Assembly (NCBI RefSeq): GCF_042477335.2
Contig: NC_091247.1
Location: 2,006,501 to 2,070,500 of the forward strand
DNA length: 64,000 nt
Direction: 5' to 3'
From: Ovis canadensis
Lineage: Eukaryota > Chordata > Mammalia > Artiodactyla > Bovidae
The notes beneath the pieces were generated by a model. That model did not search any database. It was not told the DNA's origin and saw nothing but the letters and a program-made list of their open reading frames with translations. Position 1 is the stretch's first letter; every line of letters starts with the position of its first letter. Shown piece after piece: positions 22,784 through 35,089 of the stretch. The translations under genes were made by a program, and so were the position numbers.

Positions 22784-23836
22784 CTGACTGTGTGGGTCAC
22801 CACAAACTGCGGGAAATTCTTCAAGAGATGGGAATACCAGACCACCTGACCTGCCTCTTGAGAAACCTATATGCAGGTCAGGAAGCAAGTTAGAACTGAC
22901 ATGGAACAACAGGCTGGTTCCAAATAGGAAAAGGAGTACGTCAAGGCTGTATATTGTCACCCTGCTTATTTAACTTCTATGCTGAGTACATCATGAGAAA
23001 CGCTGGGCTGGATGAAGCACAACCTGGAATCAAGATTGCCGGGAGAAATATCAATAACCTCAGATATGCAGATGACACCACCCTTTTGGCAGAAAGTGAA
23101 GAAGAACTAAAAAGCCTCTTGATGAAAGTGAAAGAGGAGAGTGAAAAAGTTGGCTTAAAACTCAGCATTCAGAAAACTTAGATCATGGCATCTGGTCCCA
23201 TCACTTCATGGCAAATGGATGGGGAAACAGTGTCAGACTTTATTTTTGGGGGCTCCAAAATCACTGCAGATGGTGACTGCAGCCATGAAATTAAAAGACG
23301 CTTACTCCTTGGAAGAAAAGTTATGACCAACATAGACAGCATATTGAAAAGCAGAGACATCACTTTGCCAACAAAGATCCATCTAGTCAAGGCTATGGTT
23401 TTTCTAGTGGTCATGTATAGATGTGAGAGTTGAACTATAAAGAAAGCTGAGAGCCGAAGAATTGATGCTTTAGAACTGTGGTGTTGGAGAAGACTCTTGA
23501 GAGTCCCTTGGACTGCAAGGAGATTCAACCAGTCCATCCTAAAGGAGATCAGTCCTGAGTGTTCATTGGAAGAACTGATGTTGAAGCTGAAACTCCAATA
23601 CTTTGGCCACCTCATGCGAAGAGCTGACTCATTGGAAAAGACCCTGATGCTGGGAGAGATTGAAGGCAGGAGAAGGGGACGACAGAGGACGAGATGGTGG
23701 GATGGAATCACCGACTCAATGGGCATGGGTTTGAGTGGACTCCGGGAGTTGGTGATGGACAGGGAGGCCTGGCGTGCTGCGGTTCATGGGGTCACAAGGA
23801 GTCGGACACGACTGAGCGACTGAGCTGAACTGAAGA
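22784..23836 (+). mobile_element. BovB LINE, 5'-truncated inside the RT domain
   Basis: The copy starts at gactgtgtgggtcaccacaa, just after the first catalytic motif of the reverse transcriptase, and runs to the 3' end. From 22954 one frame carries the catalytic YADD motif, a KVKEE segment and the LQYFGHLM / DSLEKTLM C-terminal landmarks. It is broken by a TAG at 23179-23181 and a TGA at 23431-23433, where the usual Trp codon is mutated. Small deletions lie near 22890-22902. It is not functional. Confidence 0.92.
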
Positions 23837-23844
23837 TTTGCAGC

Positions 23845-24110
23845 AAAACCGAGATGTTTGTGGAGTTCCCATCTCCCTGCCCCTAGTTTTCCTAATTATT
23901 AGCCTCTTACCTCTGTGTGGGGCGTTGGCTACAATTAATCAACTAATACTGATGCGTTGTTAACTAGAATCAGTCTTTGTTCAGCTTTCCTATTTCCCCC
24001 GACCCCCGTCTCTGCCCCAGGACCCCATCAGGGACCCCACAGGGCCCTCACACCTCTCTGGGCTCCTCTGGTCCGGGACAGTTTCTGGGACTTGCCTCAT
24101 TATCGCGAAT
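23845..24110 (-). mobile_element. Old L1 relic (antisense)
   Basis: Plus-strand phrases ttggctacaattaatcaact, aatactgatgcgttgttaac, aggaccccatcagggacccc and tggtccgggacagtttctgg follow the antisense layout of mammalian L1 ORF2/5' sequences. It is heavily diverged. Confidence 0.55.
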
Positions 24111-24114
24111 TTAG

Positions 24115-25125
24115 CAGATTTGGGGGGGCTGCTCAGGCTTTGGTTGAATGTCCCTTAACTGGGGTGTCTCGTGGTGAGACTGGGGTGGGTGGTGGGCTTG
24201 GGGAGGAAGGCCGCAGGCGTGCGGTGTCCGTTTCAGCTGCCCTCCAGCGGCTCCTGCTGTGGCCGGGACTCGTGACCTCGGCCCCAGGCAGAGGCCACGC
24301 CTCCCTCGTAGAGTCCTCTCCCCTCCGTTCTGCACTTTGACCCCCTGGCCCCTGTCCTGGGGCCACCCATATGGAACTGTACACTTCAGCAGTGCCAAGC
24401 CCGTTCAAGCCTGGCACACAGTAGGTGCCTAATTAACCGTCTCTGAACTGAATGGCGCGCGGAGATGAAACCCACGCTGTTGGCCTCATTAGGAATGAAG
24501 TTTTCCCTTGATCCTTGATTGGAGTCCCTCTTGGCTTGCGGTCTAATTAGGCTCAGCTGCTCCCTCGAGCCTGTCTCTTTGGCTCAGCTTGCCCACGACT
24601 TGGGGAGCTCCCAAGGTCCCCCACTCCCAGCCTCTGCCCACCCAGGAGAAGCACGCCCCCAGCTGAGGGGCATCCGGCTCGCCCACAGGCGCCCTGTTCT
24701 TAACCCCACATAAACCTCAAAGTTGCACAGGCACAAAGATCCCCAAAAACCAATGAACCAGTGAGAGGCGTGGCCAGGGCCGCCCCCGCCCCGCCCCCAC
24801 AGCCCCAGGGCCCGGGGAATCTGGAGCCCCTAGCGCCTGCCCTACTCGGGCTGGCTCTGTTTTCCGTTGCCTGGGGTCCACAAAGGTCCATCAGCGCAGC
24901 TGGTGAGTCTGCGGTGAGCCCCAGCAGCACACAGACCCCCTCCCCAGTGACCACAGAGGTTCCGAGAGGGGCAGAGCCTGTGCCAGGCCCCACCTGCGCA
25001 GGGGCACCCCGGCCCTGCCCATCGTGGGGAACCCCCTCATTTCCATAACCAAGGAGAAGCCAGGGGCTTTGCCAGTCCTGGTGAGCTGGGCAAACTGGTG
25101 TGGGGCAGGTCCAGTCAGGAGGGGC
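24115..25125. other. GC-rich single-copy DNA with a GC-box cluster
   Basis: No gene recognised. A cluster of GC boxes on the minus strand (ccgcccccgccccgccccc) lies at 24781-24799. A MIR/L2-type end (cacagtaggtgcctaattaa) is at 24417-24436, next to a modest AT-rich patch (24430-24560) containing two ctaattag/cattagg cores. No exon or TATA element supports a promoter. Confidence 0.4.
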
Positions 25126-25128
25126 GGG

Positions 25129-25318
25129 TGTCATTGTTTAGCATCTGTATCCAACTTATTTGCGGCCCCAAGGACTGTAGCCCTCCAGGTTCCTCCATCC
25201 ATGGGGTTTTCCAGGTAGGAATGCTGCAGTGGGTTGCTATTTACTTCTCCAGGGATCTTCCCAACCCAGCGATCAAGCCTGCGTCTACTGCGTCACAGGC
25301 GGGTTCTTTACCGCTCAG
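25129..25318 (-). mobile_element. Bov-tA SINE
   Basis: Plus-strand landmarks in reverse order are caacttatttgcggccccaa, tccatccatggggttttcca, gcagtgggttgctatttact and ggcgggttctttaccgctca. The copy has lost the extreme 5' head next to the full-length BovB that begins about ten bases further on. Confidence 0.85.
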
Positions 25319-25324
25319 AGAACA

Positions 25325-28300
25325 GGGATGGGAGGAGCGGCGGCTGCGCAGGCACAGGAGGGCCTAGAGGAGCCATCCCACGTTGAAGGTCAGGAACGGT
25401 GGCGGTAAGGAGATACCCCTCATCCAAGGTAAGGAGCAGCGGCTGTGCTTTGCTGGAGCAGCTGTGAAGAGATACCCCCACGTCCAAGGTAAGAGAAACC
25501 CAGGTAAGATGGTAGGTGTTGCAAGAGAGCCTCAGAGGGCAGACACACTGAAACCACACTCACAGAAAACTAGTCAGTCTAATCACACTAGGACCACAGC
25601 CTTGTCTAACTCAGTGAAACCAAGCCATGCCCGCGGGGCAACAAAGACGGGCGGGTCATGGTGGAGAGGCCTGACAGAATGGGGTCCACTGGAGAAGGGA
25701 ATGGCAAACCACTTCAGTATTCTTGCCTTGAGAACCCCATGAACAGTATGAAAAGGCAAAATGATAGGATACTGAAAGAGGAACTCCCCAGGTCAGTAGG
25801 CGCCCAATATGCTGTTGGAGATCAGAGGAGAAATAACTCCAGAAAGAATGAAGGGATGGAGCCAAAGCAAAAACAATACCCAGCTGTGGATGTGACTGGT
25901 GATAGAAGCAAGGTCTGATGCTGTAAAGAGCAATATTGCATAGGAACCTCGAATGTCAGGTCCATGAATCAAGGCAAATTGGAAGTGGTCAAACAGGAGA
26001 TGGCAAGAGTGAATGTCGACATTCTAGGAATCAGCGAACTAAAATGGACTGGAATGGGTGAATTTAACTCAGATGACCATTATATCTACTACTGTGGGCA
26101 GGAATCCCTCAGAAGAAATGGAGTAGCCATCATGGTCAACAAAAGATTCCGAAATGCAGTACTTGGATGCAGTCTCAAAAACGACAGAATGATCTCTGTT
26201 CGTCTCCAAGGCAAACCATTCAATATCACAGTTATCCAAGTCTATGCCCCAACCAGTAATGCTGAAGAAGCTGAAGTTGAACGGTTCTATGAAGACCTAC
26301 AAGACCTTTTAGAACTAACACCCAAAAAAAGATGTCCTTTTCATGATAGGGGACTGGAATGCAAAAGTAGGAAGTCAAGAAACACCTGGAGTAACAGGCA
26401 AATTTGGCCTTGGAATGTGGAATGAAGCAGGGCAAAGACTAATAGAGTTTTGCCAAGAAAATGCACTGGTCATAGCAAACACCCTCTTCCAACAACACAA
26501 GAGAAGACTCTACACATGGACATCACCAGATGGTCAATACCGAAATCAGACTGATTATATTCTTTGCAGCCAAAGATGGAGAAGCTCTATACAGTCAACA
26601 AAAACAAGACCAGGAGCTGACTGTGGCTCAGATCATGAATTCCTTATTACCAAATTCAGACTCAAATTGAAGAAAGTAGGGAAAACCACTAGACCATTCA
26701 GGTATGGCCTAAATCAAATCCCTTATGATTATACAGTGGAAGTGAGAAATAGATTTAAGGGTCTAGATCTGATAGAGTGCCTGATGAACTATGGAGTGAG
26801 GTTCATGACATTGTACAGGAGACAGGGATCAAGACCATCCCCATGGAAAAGAAATGCAAAAAAGCAAAATGGCTGTCTGGGGAGGCCTTACAAATAGCTG
26901 TGAAGGGAAGAGAGATGAAAAGCAAAGGAGAAAAGGAAAGATATAGGCATCTGAATGCAGAGTTCCAAAGACTAGCAAGAAGACATAAGAAAGCCTTCTT
27001 CAGCAATCAATGCAAAGAAATAGAGAAAAAGAACAGAATGGGAAAGACTAGAGATCTCTTCAAGAAAATTAGAGATACCAAGGGAACATTTCATGCAAAG
27101 ATGGGCTCAATAAAGGACAGAAATGGTATGGACCTAACAGAAGCAGAAGATATTAAGAAGAGGTGGCAAGAATTCACAGAAGAACTGTACAAAAAATGAT
27201 CTTCACGACCCAGATAGTTATGATGGTGTGATCACTCACCTAGAGCCAGACAGCCTGGAATGTGAATTCAAGTGGGCCTTAGGAAGCATCACTACGAACA
27301 AAGTTAGCGGAGGTGATGGAATTCCAGTGGAGCTGTTTCAAATCCTGAAGGATGATGCTGTGAAAGTGCTGCACTCAATATGCCAGCAAATTGGGAAAAC
27401 TCAGCAGTGGCCACAGGACTGGAAAAGGTCAGTTTTCATTCCAATCCCTAAGAAAGGCAATGCCAAAGAATGCTCAAACCACCACACAATTGCACTCATC
27501 TCACATGCTAGTAAAGTAATACTCAAAATTCTCCAAGCCAGGCTTTAGCAATACGTGAACCGTGAACTCCCTGACGTTCAAGCTGGTTTTAGAAAAGGCA
27601 GAGGAACCAGAGATCAAATTGCCAACATCCGCTGGATCATGGAAAAAGCAAGAGAGTTCCAGAAAAACATCTATTTCTGCTTTATTGACTATGCCAAAGC
27701 CTTTGACTGTGTGGATCACCATCAACTGTGGAAAATTGTGAAAGAGATGGGAATACCAGACCACCTGACCTGCCTCTTGAGAAATGTGTATGCAGGTCAG
27801 GAAGCAACAGTTAGAACTGGACATGGAACAACAGACTGGTTCCAAATAGGAAAAGGAGTACATCAAGGCTGTATATCGTCACCCTGCTTATTTAACTTCT
27901 ATGCAGAGTACATCATGAGAAACACTGGACTGGAAGAAACACAAGCTGGAATCAAGATTGCCAGGAGAAATATCAATAACCTCAGATATGCAGATGACAC
28001 CACCCTTATGGCAGAAAGTGAAGAGGAGCTAAAAAGCCTTTTGATGAAAGTGAAAGAGGAGAGTGAAAAAGTTGGCTTAAAGCCCAACATTTAGAAAACG
28101 AAGATCATGGCATCCAGTCCCATCACTTCATGGGAAATAGATGGGGAAACAGTGGAAACGGTGTCAGACTTTATTTTTGGGGGCTCCAGAATCGCTGCAG
28201 ATGGTGACTGCAGCCATGAAATTAAAAGACGCTTACTCCTTGGAAGAAAAGTTATGACCAACCTAGATAGCATATTGAAAAGCAGAGACATTACTTTGCC

Positions 28301-28769
28301 AACAAAGGTCCGTCTAGTCAAGAATATGGTTTTTCCTGTGGTCATGTATGGATGTGAGAGTTGGACTGTGAAGAAGGCTGAGCGCCGAAGAATTGATGCT
28401 TTTGAACTGTGGTGTTGGAGAAGACTCTTGAGAGTCCCTTGGACTCCAAGGAGATCAAACCAGTCCATCCTAAAGGAGATCAGCCCTGGGATTTCTTTGG
28501 AAGGAATGATGCTAAAGCTGAAGCTCCAGTACTTTGGCCACTTTCTCATATGAAGAGTTGACTCATTGGAAAAACCTCTGATGCTGGGAGGGATTGGGGG
28601 CAGGAGGAGAAGGGGACGACCGAGGATGAGATGGCTGGATGGCATCACAGACTCGATAGACGTGAGTTTAAGTGAACTCTGGGAGTTGGTGATGGACAGG
28701 GAGGCCTGGCGTGCTGCGATTCATGGGGTCGCAGAGTCGGACACGACTGAGCGACTGAGCTGAACTGAA
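25325..28769 (+). mobile_element. Nearly full-length BovB (RTE-clade LINE)
   Basis: The element spans about 3.4 kb, close to the known full length of BovB of roughly 3.2 kb or slightly more. It includes the 5' leader with its repeated gaggagatacccctc / gaagagatacccccac and ccaaggtaag motifs (25410-25495), the coding region and the short 3' end finishing in gagctgaactgaa. A possible target-site duplication (a gatgggagg / catgggagg-like word at both edges) is imperfect and not claimed. It belongs to the family proposed to have moved horizontally between reptiles and ruminants (established for BovB in general, not shown here). Confidence 0.92.
25658..28760 (+). pseudogene. Broken BovB ORF2: endonuclease plus reverse transcriptase
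   Basis: In life this protein nicks target DNA with an apurinic-type endonuclease and copies the element RNA at the nick. The endonuclease remnant is read from 25658 to about 26700: GISELKW with its Glu, IQVYAPT, IGDWNAKVG, and GSDHEF with the catalytic SDH. The reverse transcriptase follows, with YAKAFDC near 27690 and YADD at 27986-27997. Lesions in order are a TGA at 25916-25918 (a CGA-type site), an extra A in the A-run near 26326-26332, about 4 bases lost near 26776, an extra T near 27197, TAG at 27546-27548, TAG at 28092-28094 and TGA at 28551-28553. The N-terminal TWN motif reads TSN. The copy is dead. Confidence 0.9.
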
Positions 28770-30626
28770 GCAACATGGGAGGGGCCTCCCTCAGGTGATT
28801 TGGACAGATGCCCCCACTCCACTCACCCAGGCCGGGAGAGGGGTGGGGTTCCGCTTGGGTGGGGGTCTCCTTGAGCTCTCTTATTTCATGACCTACAGGG
28901 GGGGTCTCTTTGAGGGCACAGTTCAGGGGACACCAGCCAGTCTCACCCATAGAAGGAGAGAGGCGAAGAGGGGTGCTGACAATACCCCAGTGGGGCCCGC
29001 CTTCACCTTCGATGGCTCCCTAGGGCCCCTGGAGACTCTTACACGGCCCAGCAGGTTCACGAGGGCTGCCCAAGGCCCCCTGACGACCCCACCTGGGGTG
29101 GCGCTGCCTGCACACCGCCACACCCGCAGCGCCTTCGGCAGGGCCACCCCGCAGGGGGCTCCAGTCACTGCCATAGGCGCCCCTAAACCCTCCACCCCAC
29201 TGGGGGCTCCGCAGGCCCTACCCCTAAGCTTGCACACTGTGGCCATCACAGTCACTGTGATTTCCAGAGACACGCTCCTCCAAAACAGGGACAGTGCCGC
29301 CGGCTGCAGGCGGCCACGGCCGTGGCCCACTGCAGGTCACAGGCAGGTGCTCACTGGACTGGGAGGCGGCTGAAGGCAGCTCAGACGGCGGCCCCCACGC
29401 TACAGGGGAAACTGAGGCAGAGAGAGGACCCAGCTGGTAAGCTGGCCACACCTGTCCAGCCGTGAGCCAAGCCCAGAGTGACCCTGGGTTCTGCCCCCCA
29501 GGAGGAGGAGGTGACCCCAGCAGCGTGCAGAAGCAGAGCCCCGCACCCGAGGACACTCCAGACCAGCTGCACCCTGTGGCCGACAGCCCGGAGCCCGCCT
29601 CCATGGGGGCCTGCCTGGAGCAGCCCACTCTAGGAGGGCACAGGGAGGGGCAGGCTGCCCAGTGGGTTGGCGTGGGGGAGGGCTCCCCCAGGGGAAGGCC
29701 CTCGCTGACCCTCAGGGTCTGAGTCACACTGCGGCCTGTGTCTCTCCTGGGGCCACAGAGCGTCTCACGGCCGCTGCCAGTAAGGGAGTCCGGGCCTGAG
29801 GGGGCAAGGTGGGAGAGGAGGGGGCCGGCAGTGCTCCGCCAGGGCGAGCCCACCCCCACCATGGGCTGCGGGGGCCCGGCGCCAGACCTCCAGCCTCTCT
29901 GGGCCCACGTCCTTCCACAGAAGGGCAGCAGCAGCCAGCCAGTCCGCGGGCGCTGGCAGAGAATTCCAGTGGGATTTTAGTCCCAAGTCCAGCGTGCGGC
30001 CCCCTGGGGCAGAGTGGTCCTGAGTCGCGGACGGGTGTGGGGGCAGGAAGTAAGGCCAGGACAGCCCCCCTCCTGGTCCCCCCCAAGAAGGTGGCCCCAG
30101 GCCCTCCCCCCGCAGGGACATCCCCAGCCCCCAGGAGCCGCTCCGACACACAGCCCCCTCTCCTGGGAGGGGCAGTCCTGCGGGACGAGCACGGGCTGGC
30201 ACTGGAGCCTAGTTCAGGCCACCTTGCTGCCCCAGACTTCCGTCCCCCGCCTGCCGCGTGCAGATAGCACTCGTTTCTGCTCCCCGGCTCCGCACTGGCG
30301 GGCTGAGACCCAAGGACCCCCACCCCCAGCCCACCCTGAGGCCCTGCCCTGGTGGTGCACTTGGCAACACCCAGTGAACCCAGCAGACAGATGGACACGA
30401 CCCTGGCGCCAAGGGGCATGACCTGCCGAGCCCCCATGCTTCATCCTGCCTGGGGCCCGGTGACCCCATCCCCCTCGCCTCATACAGATGGGGAAACCCG
30501 AGGCCCAGCGAGGGCTCCAGTCAGAGAAGCCTGGCCTCTTCCAAGCCCAGGCTCCGACCTGCCCTGGGCACACCCCTGCTCCCTGACCCCCCACCTCTGG
30601 GGAGATGGCGCAGCAGAGGCCCCAAG

Positions 30627-30750
30627 TCTGGTCTCGAGGCCACGTGAGCCCCAAGGCCAGCGTCGCGGGTCAGAGCCCGAGGCGCCCTTCTGGTCTCGAG
30701 ACCATGTGAGCCCCGAGGCCAGTGTCGCGGGTCAGGGCCCGAGGCGCCTT
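30627..30750 (+). repeat. 62-bp tandem duplication
   Basis: Two adjacent copies start at tctggtctcgaggccacgtg (30627) and tctggtctcgagaccatgtg (30689) and stay aligned through gtcgcgggtcag and cccgaggcgcc. They differ at only a few sites, so the duplication is young relative to its surroundings. Confidence 0.85.
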
Positions 30751-32215
30751 TCTTCGTTTTCTTCTGGCAAAATTCACAGCTTCCTGTTTCCGAGATAAAA
30801 GCCTCTGAGAGGCCCATCCCCGCAGTGGCAGTGGCAGCCCCAGCTCGGAGGAACTTCTTGTGAATAACCAGAAGCAGGCGGAGGAAATACCCCCCAGTTT
30901 CGCCACGATGCTAGGGTACAGACATTTGGGGGAAATGTGTGAAGGGCAAGACAAACCAGGGCCGACTCTGGTTCCAGAATAAAGCTCCCTGGGGACCCCA
31001 CAGCCTGAACTCATTCTGGGGACTCAGCAGCCTGCAGGCGGAGTCCAGGGCAGGAGGGTGTGCAGCCAACGGGGCCCAAGGGGCCCATGGCATGAGTCCC
31101 CTGTAGGGGCCATGCAGGCACTCGAGCCCGAGCCAGGCTGGGCAGCTGCCCCCTACCCCCTCTCCTGGGAGAGCACCGGGCCTCGGTCTGCCTGACTGTC
31201 TAGTGGGAGCGCCAGCAGTTGCTGGAACAGCCCGGGGGCCGCAGGAGGCCAGCCTTGGGAGTGTGGGGGCCCTGCCCAGTGTCACGGGCCTTCCGGCAGG
31301 TCGGTCACCCAAAGCGCTCGGCCCCGTGGACTGGCCAGGAGCCTGTCCCCCATCCGTCAAGGTGAGTCAGTGACTCAGAAACCCCGCCATTGGGGCAGCC
31401 TGTGTCAGCATTGCTAAGAGGGGACGCCCCTCGACCCTCCTGGGAGCCTGGCCCTCGGGCCTCTTCCTGCACTGACCGGCAGGGCGAGCGCAAGGCCGGT
31501 GGAAAACACATGCCCCCGGCCCAGCCGAGACGGGCCCCCCACTTCAAGTCACTGGTCCCGCAGCCATGCACAGGCTGGGGCGGGGGCGCATCCAGGGCAC
31601 CAGGCAGGTGGGCGAGACGGAGGGGAGTACAGAGAGGGGTGAGGGCAGAGGGTGTTGGGGAGTCGGGGTGAGAGCCGGGGGCAGGTCCAGGGGGCTGTGC
31701 AGCCAAGAAAACAGGGTCAAGACATCAACAGCAGAGACAGAGTCCAGCCCAGAACCACAGCCCCACCCCTCGGGGCACCGGCCACACTCCCGACCTGAGC
31801 CCGGGCCCCGGGCCCCCCACTGCCAAGGAGAGGCATGGGAGAGGAGAGCTGCAGCCCAGGAGCGGGATGCCCAGGCCCTCCCAGAACGTCCCAGGACCCA
31901 TCACAGGAACAGGGACAGACAGACATGGAGAGCAGGCTGTGAAGAGCCCATTGAGATAAGTAACAAGTGGATCCCAGATGCTGGGAAGAGAGTGTCCACC
32001 CTGGCCCAAGAGTGACCATCACCAAGGGCCCTGCCAGTTTCCGGGGCCTGGGAGGCCCTCATGCAGGGGCAGGGCCACGTGGGTGGCAGGGCCGCACGGG
32101 CCCTCAGCACCTCGCAGTGGGCTGGCCAGTTCTCAGCCCCACCCCTAAGACTGATGGGAACAGCAGCCAGAGGCCTCAGTGGGCCTCATGCAGGGCCCAG
32201 GCCCCGGAATGCGGG

Positions 32216-32428
32216 GCTCTGGAGGATTTTCCACTGTCCCAGGGCCTCTGAGGATTTTCCGCCGTCCCGGGGCCTCTGGAGGATTTTCCGCCGTCCCGGG
32301 GCCTCTGGAGGATTTTCTGCCGTCCCGGGGCCTCTGGAGGATTTTCCGCCGTCCCAGGGCCTCTGAGGATTTTCCGCCGTCCCGGGGCCTCTGAGGATTT
32401 TCCGCCTTCCCGGGGCCTCTGAGGCCGG
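32216..32428 (+). repeat. 28/29-bp minisatellite, about seven copies
   Basis: The unit is ggcctctgaggattttccgc followed by cgtcccgg. Copies alternate between ctgagg and ctggagg, giving 28- and 29-bp lengths. The array ends abruptly at gcctctgaggccgga. Mixed unit lengths make the frame rotate through the array. Confidence 0.92.
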
Positions 32429-34837
32429 ATCAAGGTGGCGTTCACATGTGTGGGCCCAGCACGTGGCTCGATAAGTGCTGCCCGACCTCAGCCCTGGACG
32501 CCTCGGGGCCCCCTCCGGCCTAGACTCCAGCTCTACTTCACACCCCAGGGCTCCTCTGGGGTGTGCTGAGCCCCGGGTCCCCCACGACCTTGGCCTGAGC
32601 CCCTCGACCTGCCTCTGTCCCCCGCCCAGGGCCACACCCAGAGAGACCAGGCTGCAGTGTGGGAGCCGGTGTGGGGCGGGGTCCCGGAGTAAATGGGAGC
32701 TGGGGAGTGAGCCCCGACCAGGCGCCCTAGAGGTGAGCGGCGGCTGGGACGGGGCAGGGCCTCTCAGGATGGGCACTCTGGGCAGGAGCCCACCGAGCCG
32801 GGCAAGGAGGGGGACACACAGTTCACTGGGCGAGGGAGGCAAATTCCCCCTCGGGGGTCACGCCCAGGGCAGAGATGTAGGCAGTGAGCCTCGGGGCACC
32901 AAGGTGCTAAAGGAGGTGGGGGGTGCTGCCCAGCCAGGTCCCGGGGGCCTCCGCGCGTCCTCAGAGGGCGGGGGCCAGAAATGGAGGCCCTGAGGTCGGC
33001 TCTGCGGGCTGCAATGGGAAGGACAGGAAGGGACGGCCAAAGGTGAGTGACCGCTAGCGCCGACGGGTCCTCAGGGCAGGGCTGAGGAGGCCGAGTGGTC
33101 AGACTTCAGGGGGCCCTTCCTCCTTGACACTCGTTTTGGGGGTCACCAGGATCACTGGGCAGGGGGGATGGAGCCCTCCTGCCCTGGACGGGACCCCCGC
33201 TCCGTGAGAGGCCCCGGGGGTGAGGAAGGGTCCCCAGGGGTCCTGCTTTTCCAGTTCTCTACAGGCCCCAAAGGGATCCGCGTGCCGGGTGCGGGGTCCT
33301 GGGGGGAGGGCAGCCCTGACCCCCGGGGGCTGCCCCTGGCCGGGAAGGACGCCTGCTGCAGAGCCGCTGCTCCTCCCGCTGGTCCTGGGACCTCAGACGC
33401 GGGTGCCGCGGCCTGCCGCCTGCGGGTGGGCTGTGCTCTCCCGTGTCCTCTGCCTCTGAGGAGGGAGCCCGCCGGCCTCGCCAGCGAGGCGTTGCTGGAG
33501 TCTTGAGCCGAGCCTCCTCTGAGTGCCTGCCCCCACCCTGTGCCCCACTGGGCAGCCGCTGCCCCTCCAGGGAGGAAACCGAGGTGCAGGGAGCACCCCC
33601 TCTGGCCCCACATCCCAGCCCCAAGGCCCCGGGCTCCCCACACTGACACCGTGCAGGCCCCACGCCCCAGCTCGGAGGAGCAGCCAGTGGGTTCTGGTGG
33701 GTGCCGGCCTTCCACAGACATCGGCCCCTCACTCAGAGGTCCTGCCCTCCCTCCAGGACCGAAACTGACCAGGGCCCCTGGAGCTGGGCACCCTGCTCCC
33801 AGGACGGGCCGGAGCCACACCACACTCCGGGGGACGGGGCAGGGGGGCCTGGACAGCCGGACTGTCCGGCAGAAGAGAGCAGAGTCTCGGCACCCATCCC
33901 AGGGGGCAGGGGGTGCTGGGAGTGTCCCCAGATCCTCCGGCCCCTGCCTGGCACCCACCGAAGCTGCTGCCTTTCCGGGGAGTCACGAGGCAATTTTTAA
34001 AGAGAAAACCTTCTTGCGAACCACAGAGAGCAGAGTAAGGGCTCAGAGCCGGGGCAGGGCATGGAGAAGGCGGCCTGGCGGGCGTCTGGGCCTCACGTGC
34101 CTGGCCTCATGGCATAGGTTAAGGCGCTAAGGACATGCCGCGCTGCAGCTGGGTGCCCTCTTGCATAAGCAACCCTGGCAGAACCTGGCCCCTTCCCACC
34201 TGCACAGGGCGGGGGCCCTGGGAAAGGAGGAGGCAGAGGTGGGTGAAGAGGCAGACGGAGGCCATCTGGGCAGGCAGAGCCCTGGGTCCCCATGCACGAG
34301 GCAGGGTGGACCAGGGTGAGGGACGCAGATGCCCAGACGGGCGGGCATCGTCGGAGGCCTCACGGTAAACAAGCCTCCAGCGCGGGGCCAGAAGCCTGCC
34401 TGCCCGTGGCCGTGGGGGCGGACATGGCCTCCTGACCGCCTATGGTCCGGCAGTCCCTGCGGCACCCCCCAGGTGGGCCAGAGCTGCACGGCGCAGGGAT
34501 CGTCTGCAGGCCCAGGGCCCCCTCCCTGGGCAGCACCTTGGCACACCCAGACTCTGAGGATTCGGGGCCCCAAGGACCTTCTGCTTCAACTGCATTAGGC
34601 CCTGACCCTTCCGACTTGGAGCTCCACATTGCTCTGAGGCTGAGCCTGGACTCCCAGGCTGCTCCCTGCTGAAATGCAGACTCAGAAACGGGGCCCTGGG
34701 CCACGGCCCCTCACAGCCACTGGGGGCAGTGCCCCAGAAGGAAAGTTCCCACACCTTGTCCCAGACCATGTTTCCCTCCAGGCCTAGATGGAAAGCCCTT
34801 CTGCACACAAAGTCTTAAAAAGCTTCTCTCTCTTTTT

Positions 34838-35084
34838 TATTATATTGAACACTTTTTGCCTGTGTTTTCTTTTTGGTAGCTTGTGGATCTTCTTTGTGAA
34901 GTGTCTGCTCAAGCTTTCTGCCCGCTTTTTTGCACAGTGTTTTGAGCGTTTCTATCATGGAATTGTAGGGTATCTCCCTAGATCCTGGATAGCAATTCTC
35001 TGTCAGATCCACCTTTTGTAACTATTGCCTCCATACCTAATGAGCAAAACTTTAAATTCTGATGAGATCTAATTCAACTTTTTT
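34838..35084 (-). mobile_element. Old L1 fragment (antisense)
   Basis: Plus-strand phrases ggatcttctttgtgaagtgt, ctgctcaagctttctgcccg, gatcctggatagcaattctc and tgtcagatccacc follow the well-known antisense L1 ORF2 layout. A BovB 3' end (35090) is inserted at its right edge. Confidence 0.75.
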
Positions 35085-35089
35085 TATCT

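Larger units (their letters stand above)
28776..34830. other. 6-kb GC-rich single-copy block, no gene recognised
   Basis: This is the largest repeat-poor interval of the window. It holds a 62-bp tandem duplication (30627-30750) and a 28/29-bp minisatellite (32216-32428). Weak MIR-core echoes (ggggaaactgaggcagagag near 29405 and ggaggaaaccgaggtgcagg near 33570) are seen. Long open frames occur on both strands and often overlap antisense, which points to composition rather than coding. An AT-richer patch at about 30755-30990 contains AATAAA near 30979. Exons of an unrecognised gene cannot be excluded. Confidence 0.45.

Noticed and set aside
30740-31000. AATAAA at about 30979 as a gene 3' end
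   Set aside because: The hexamer alone is common; no upstream coding sequence or GT-rich downstream element was seen.
32216-32428. CRISPR-like regularly spaced repeat
   Set aside because: Units are contiguous with no unique spacers, and the genome is a mammal; it is a minisatellite.
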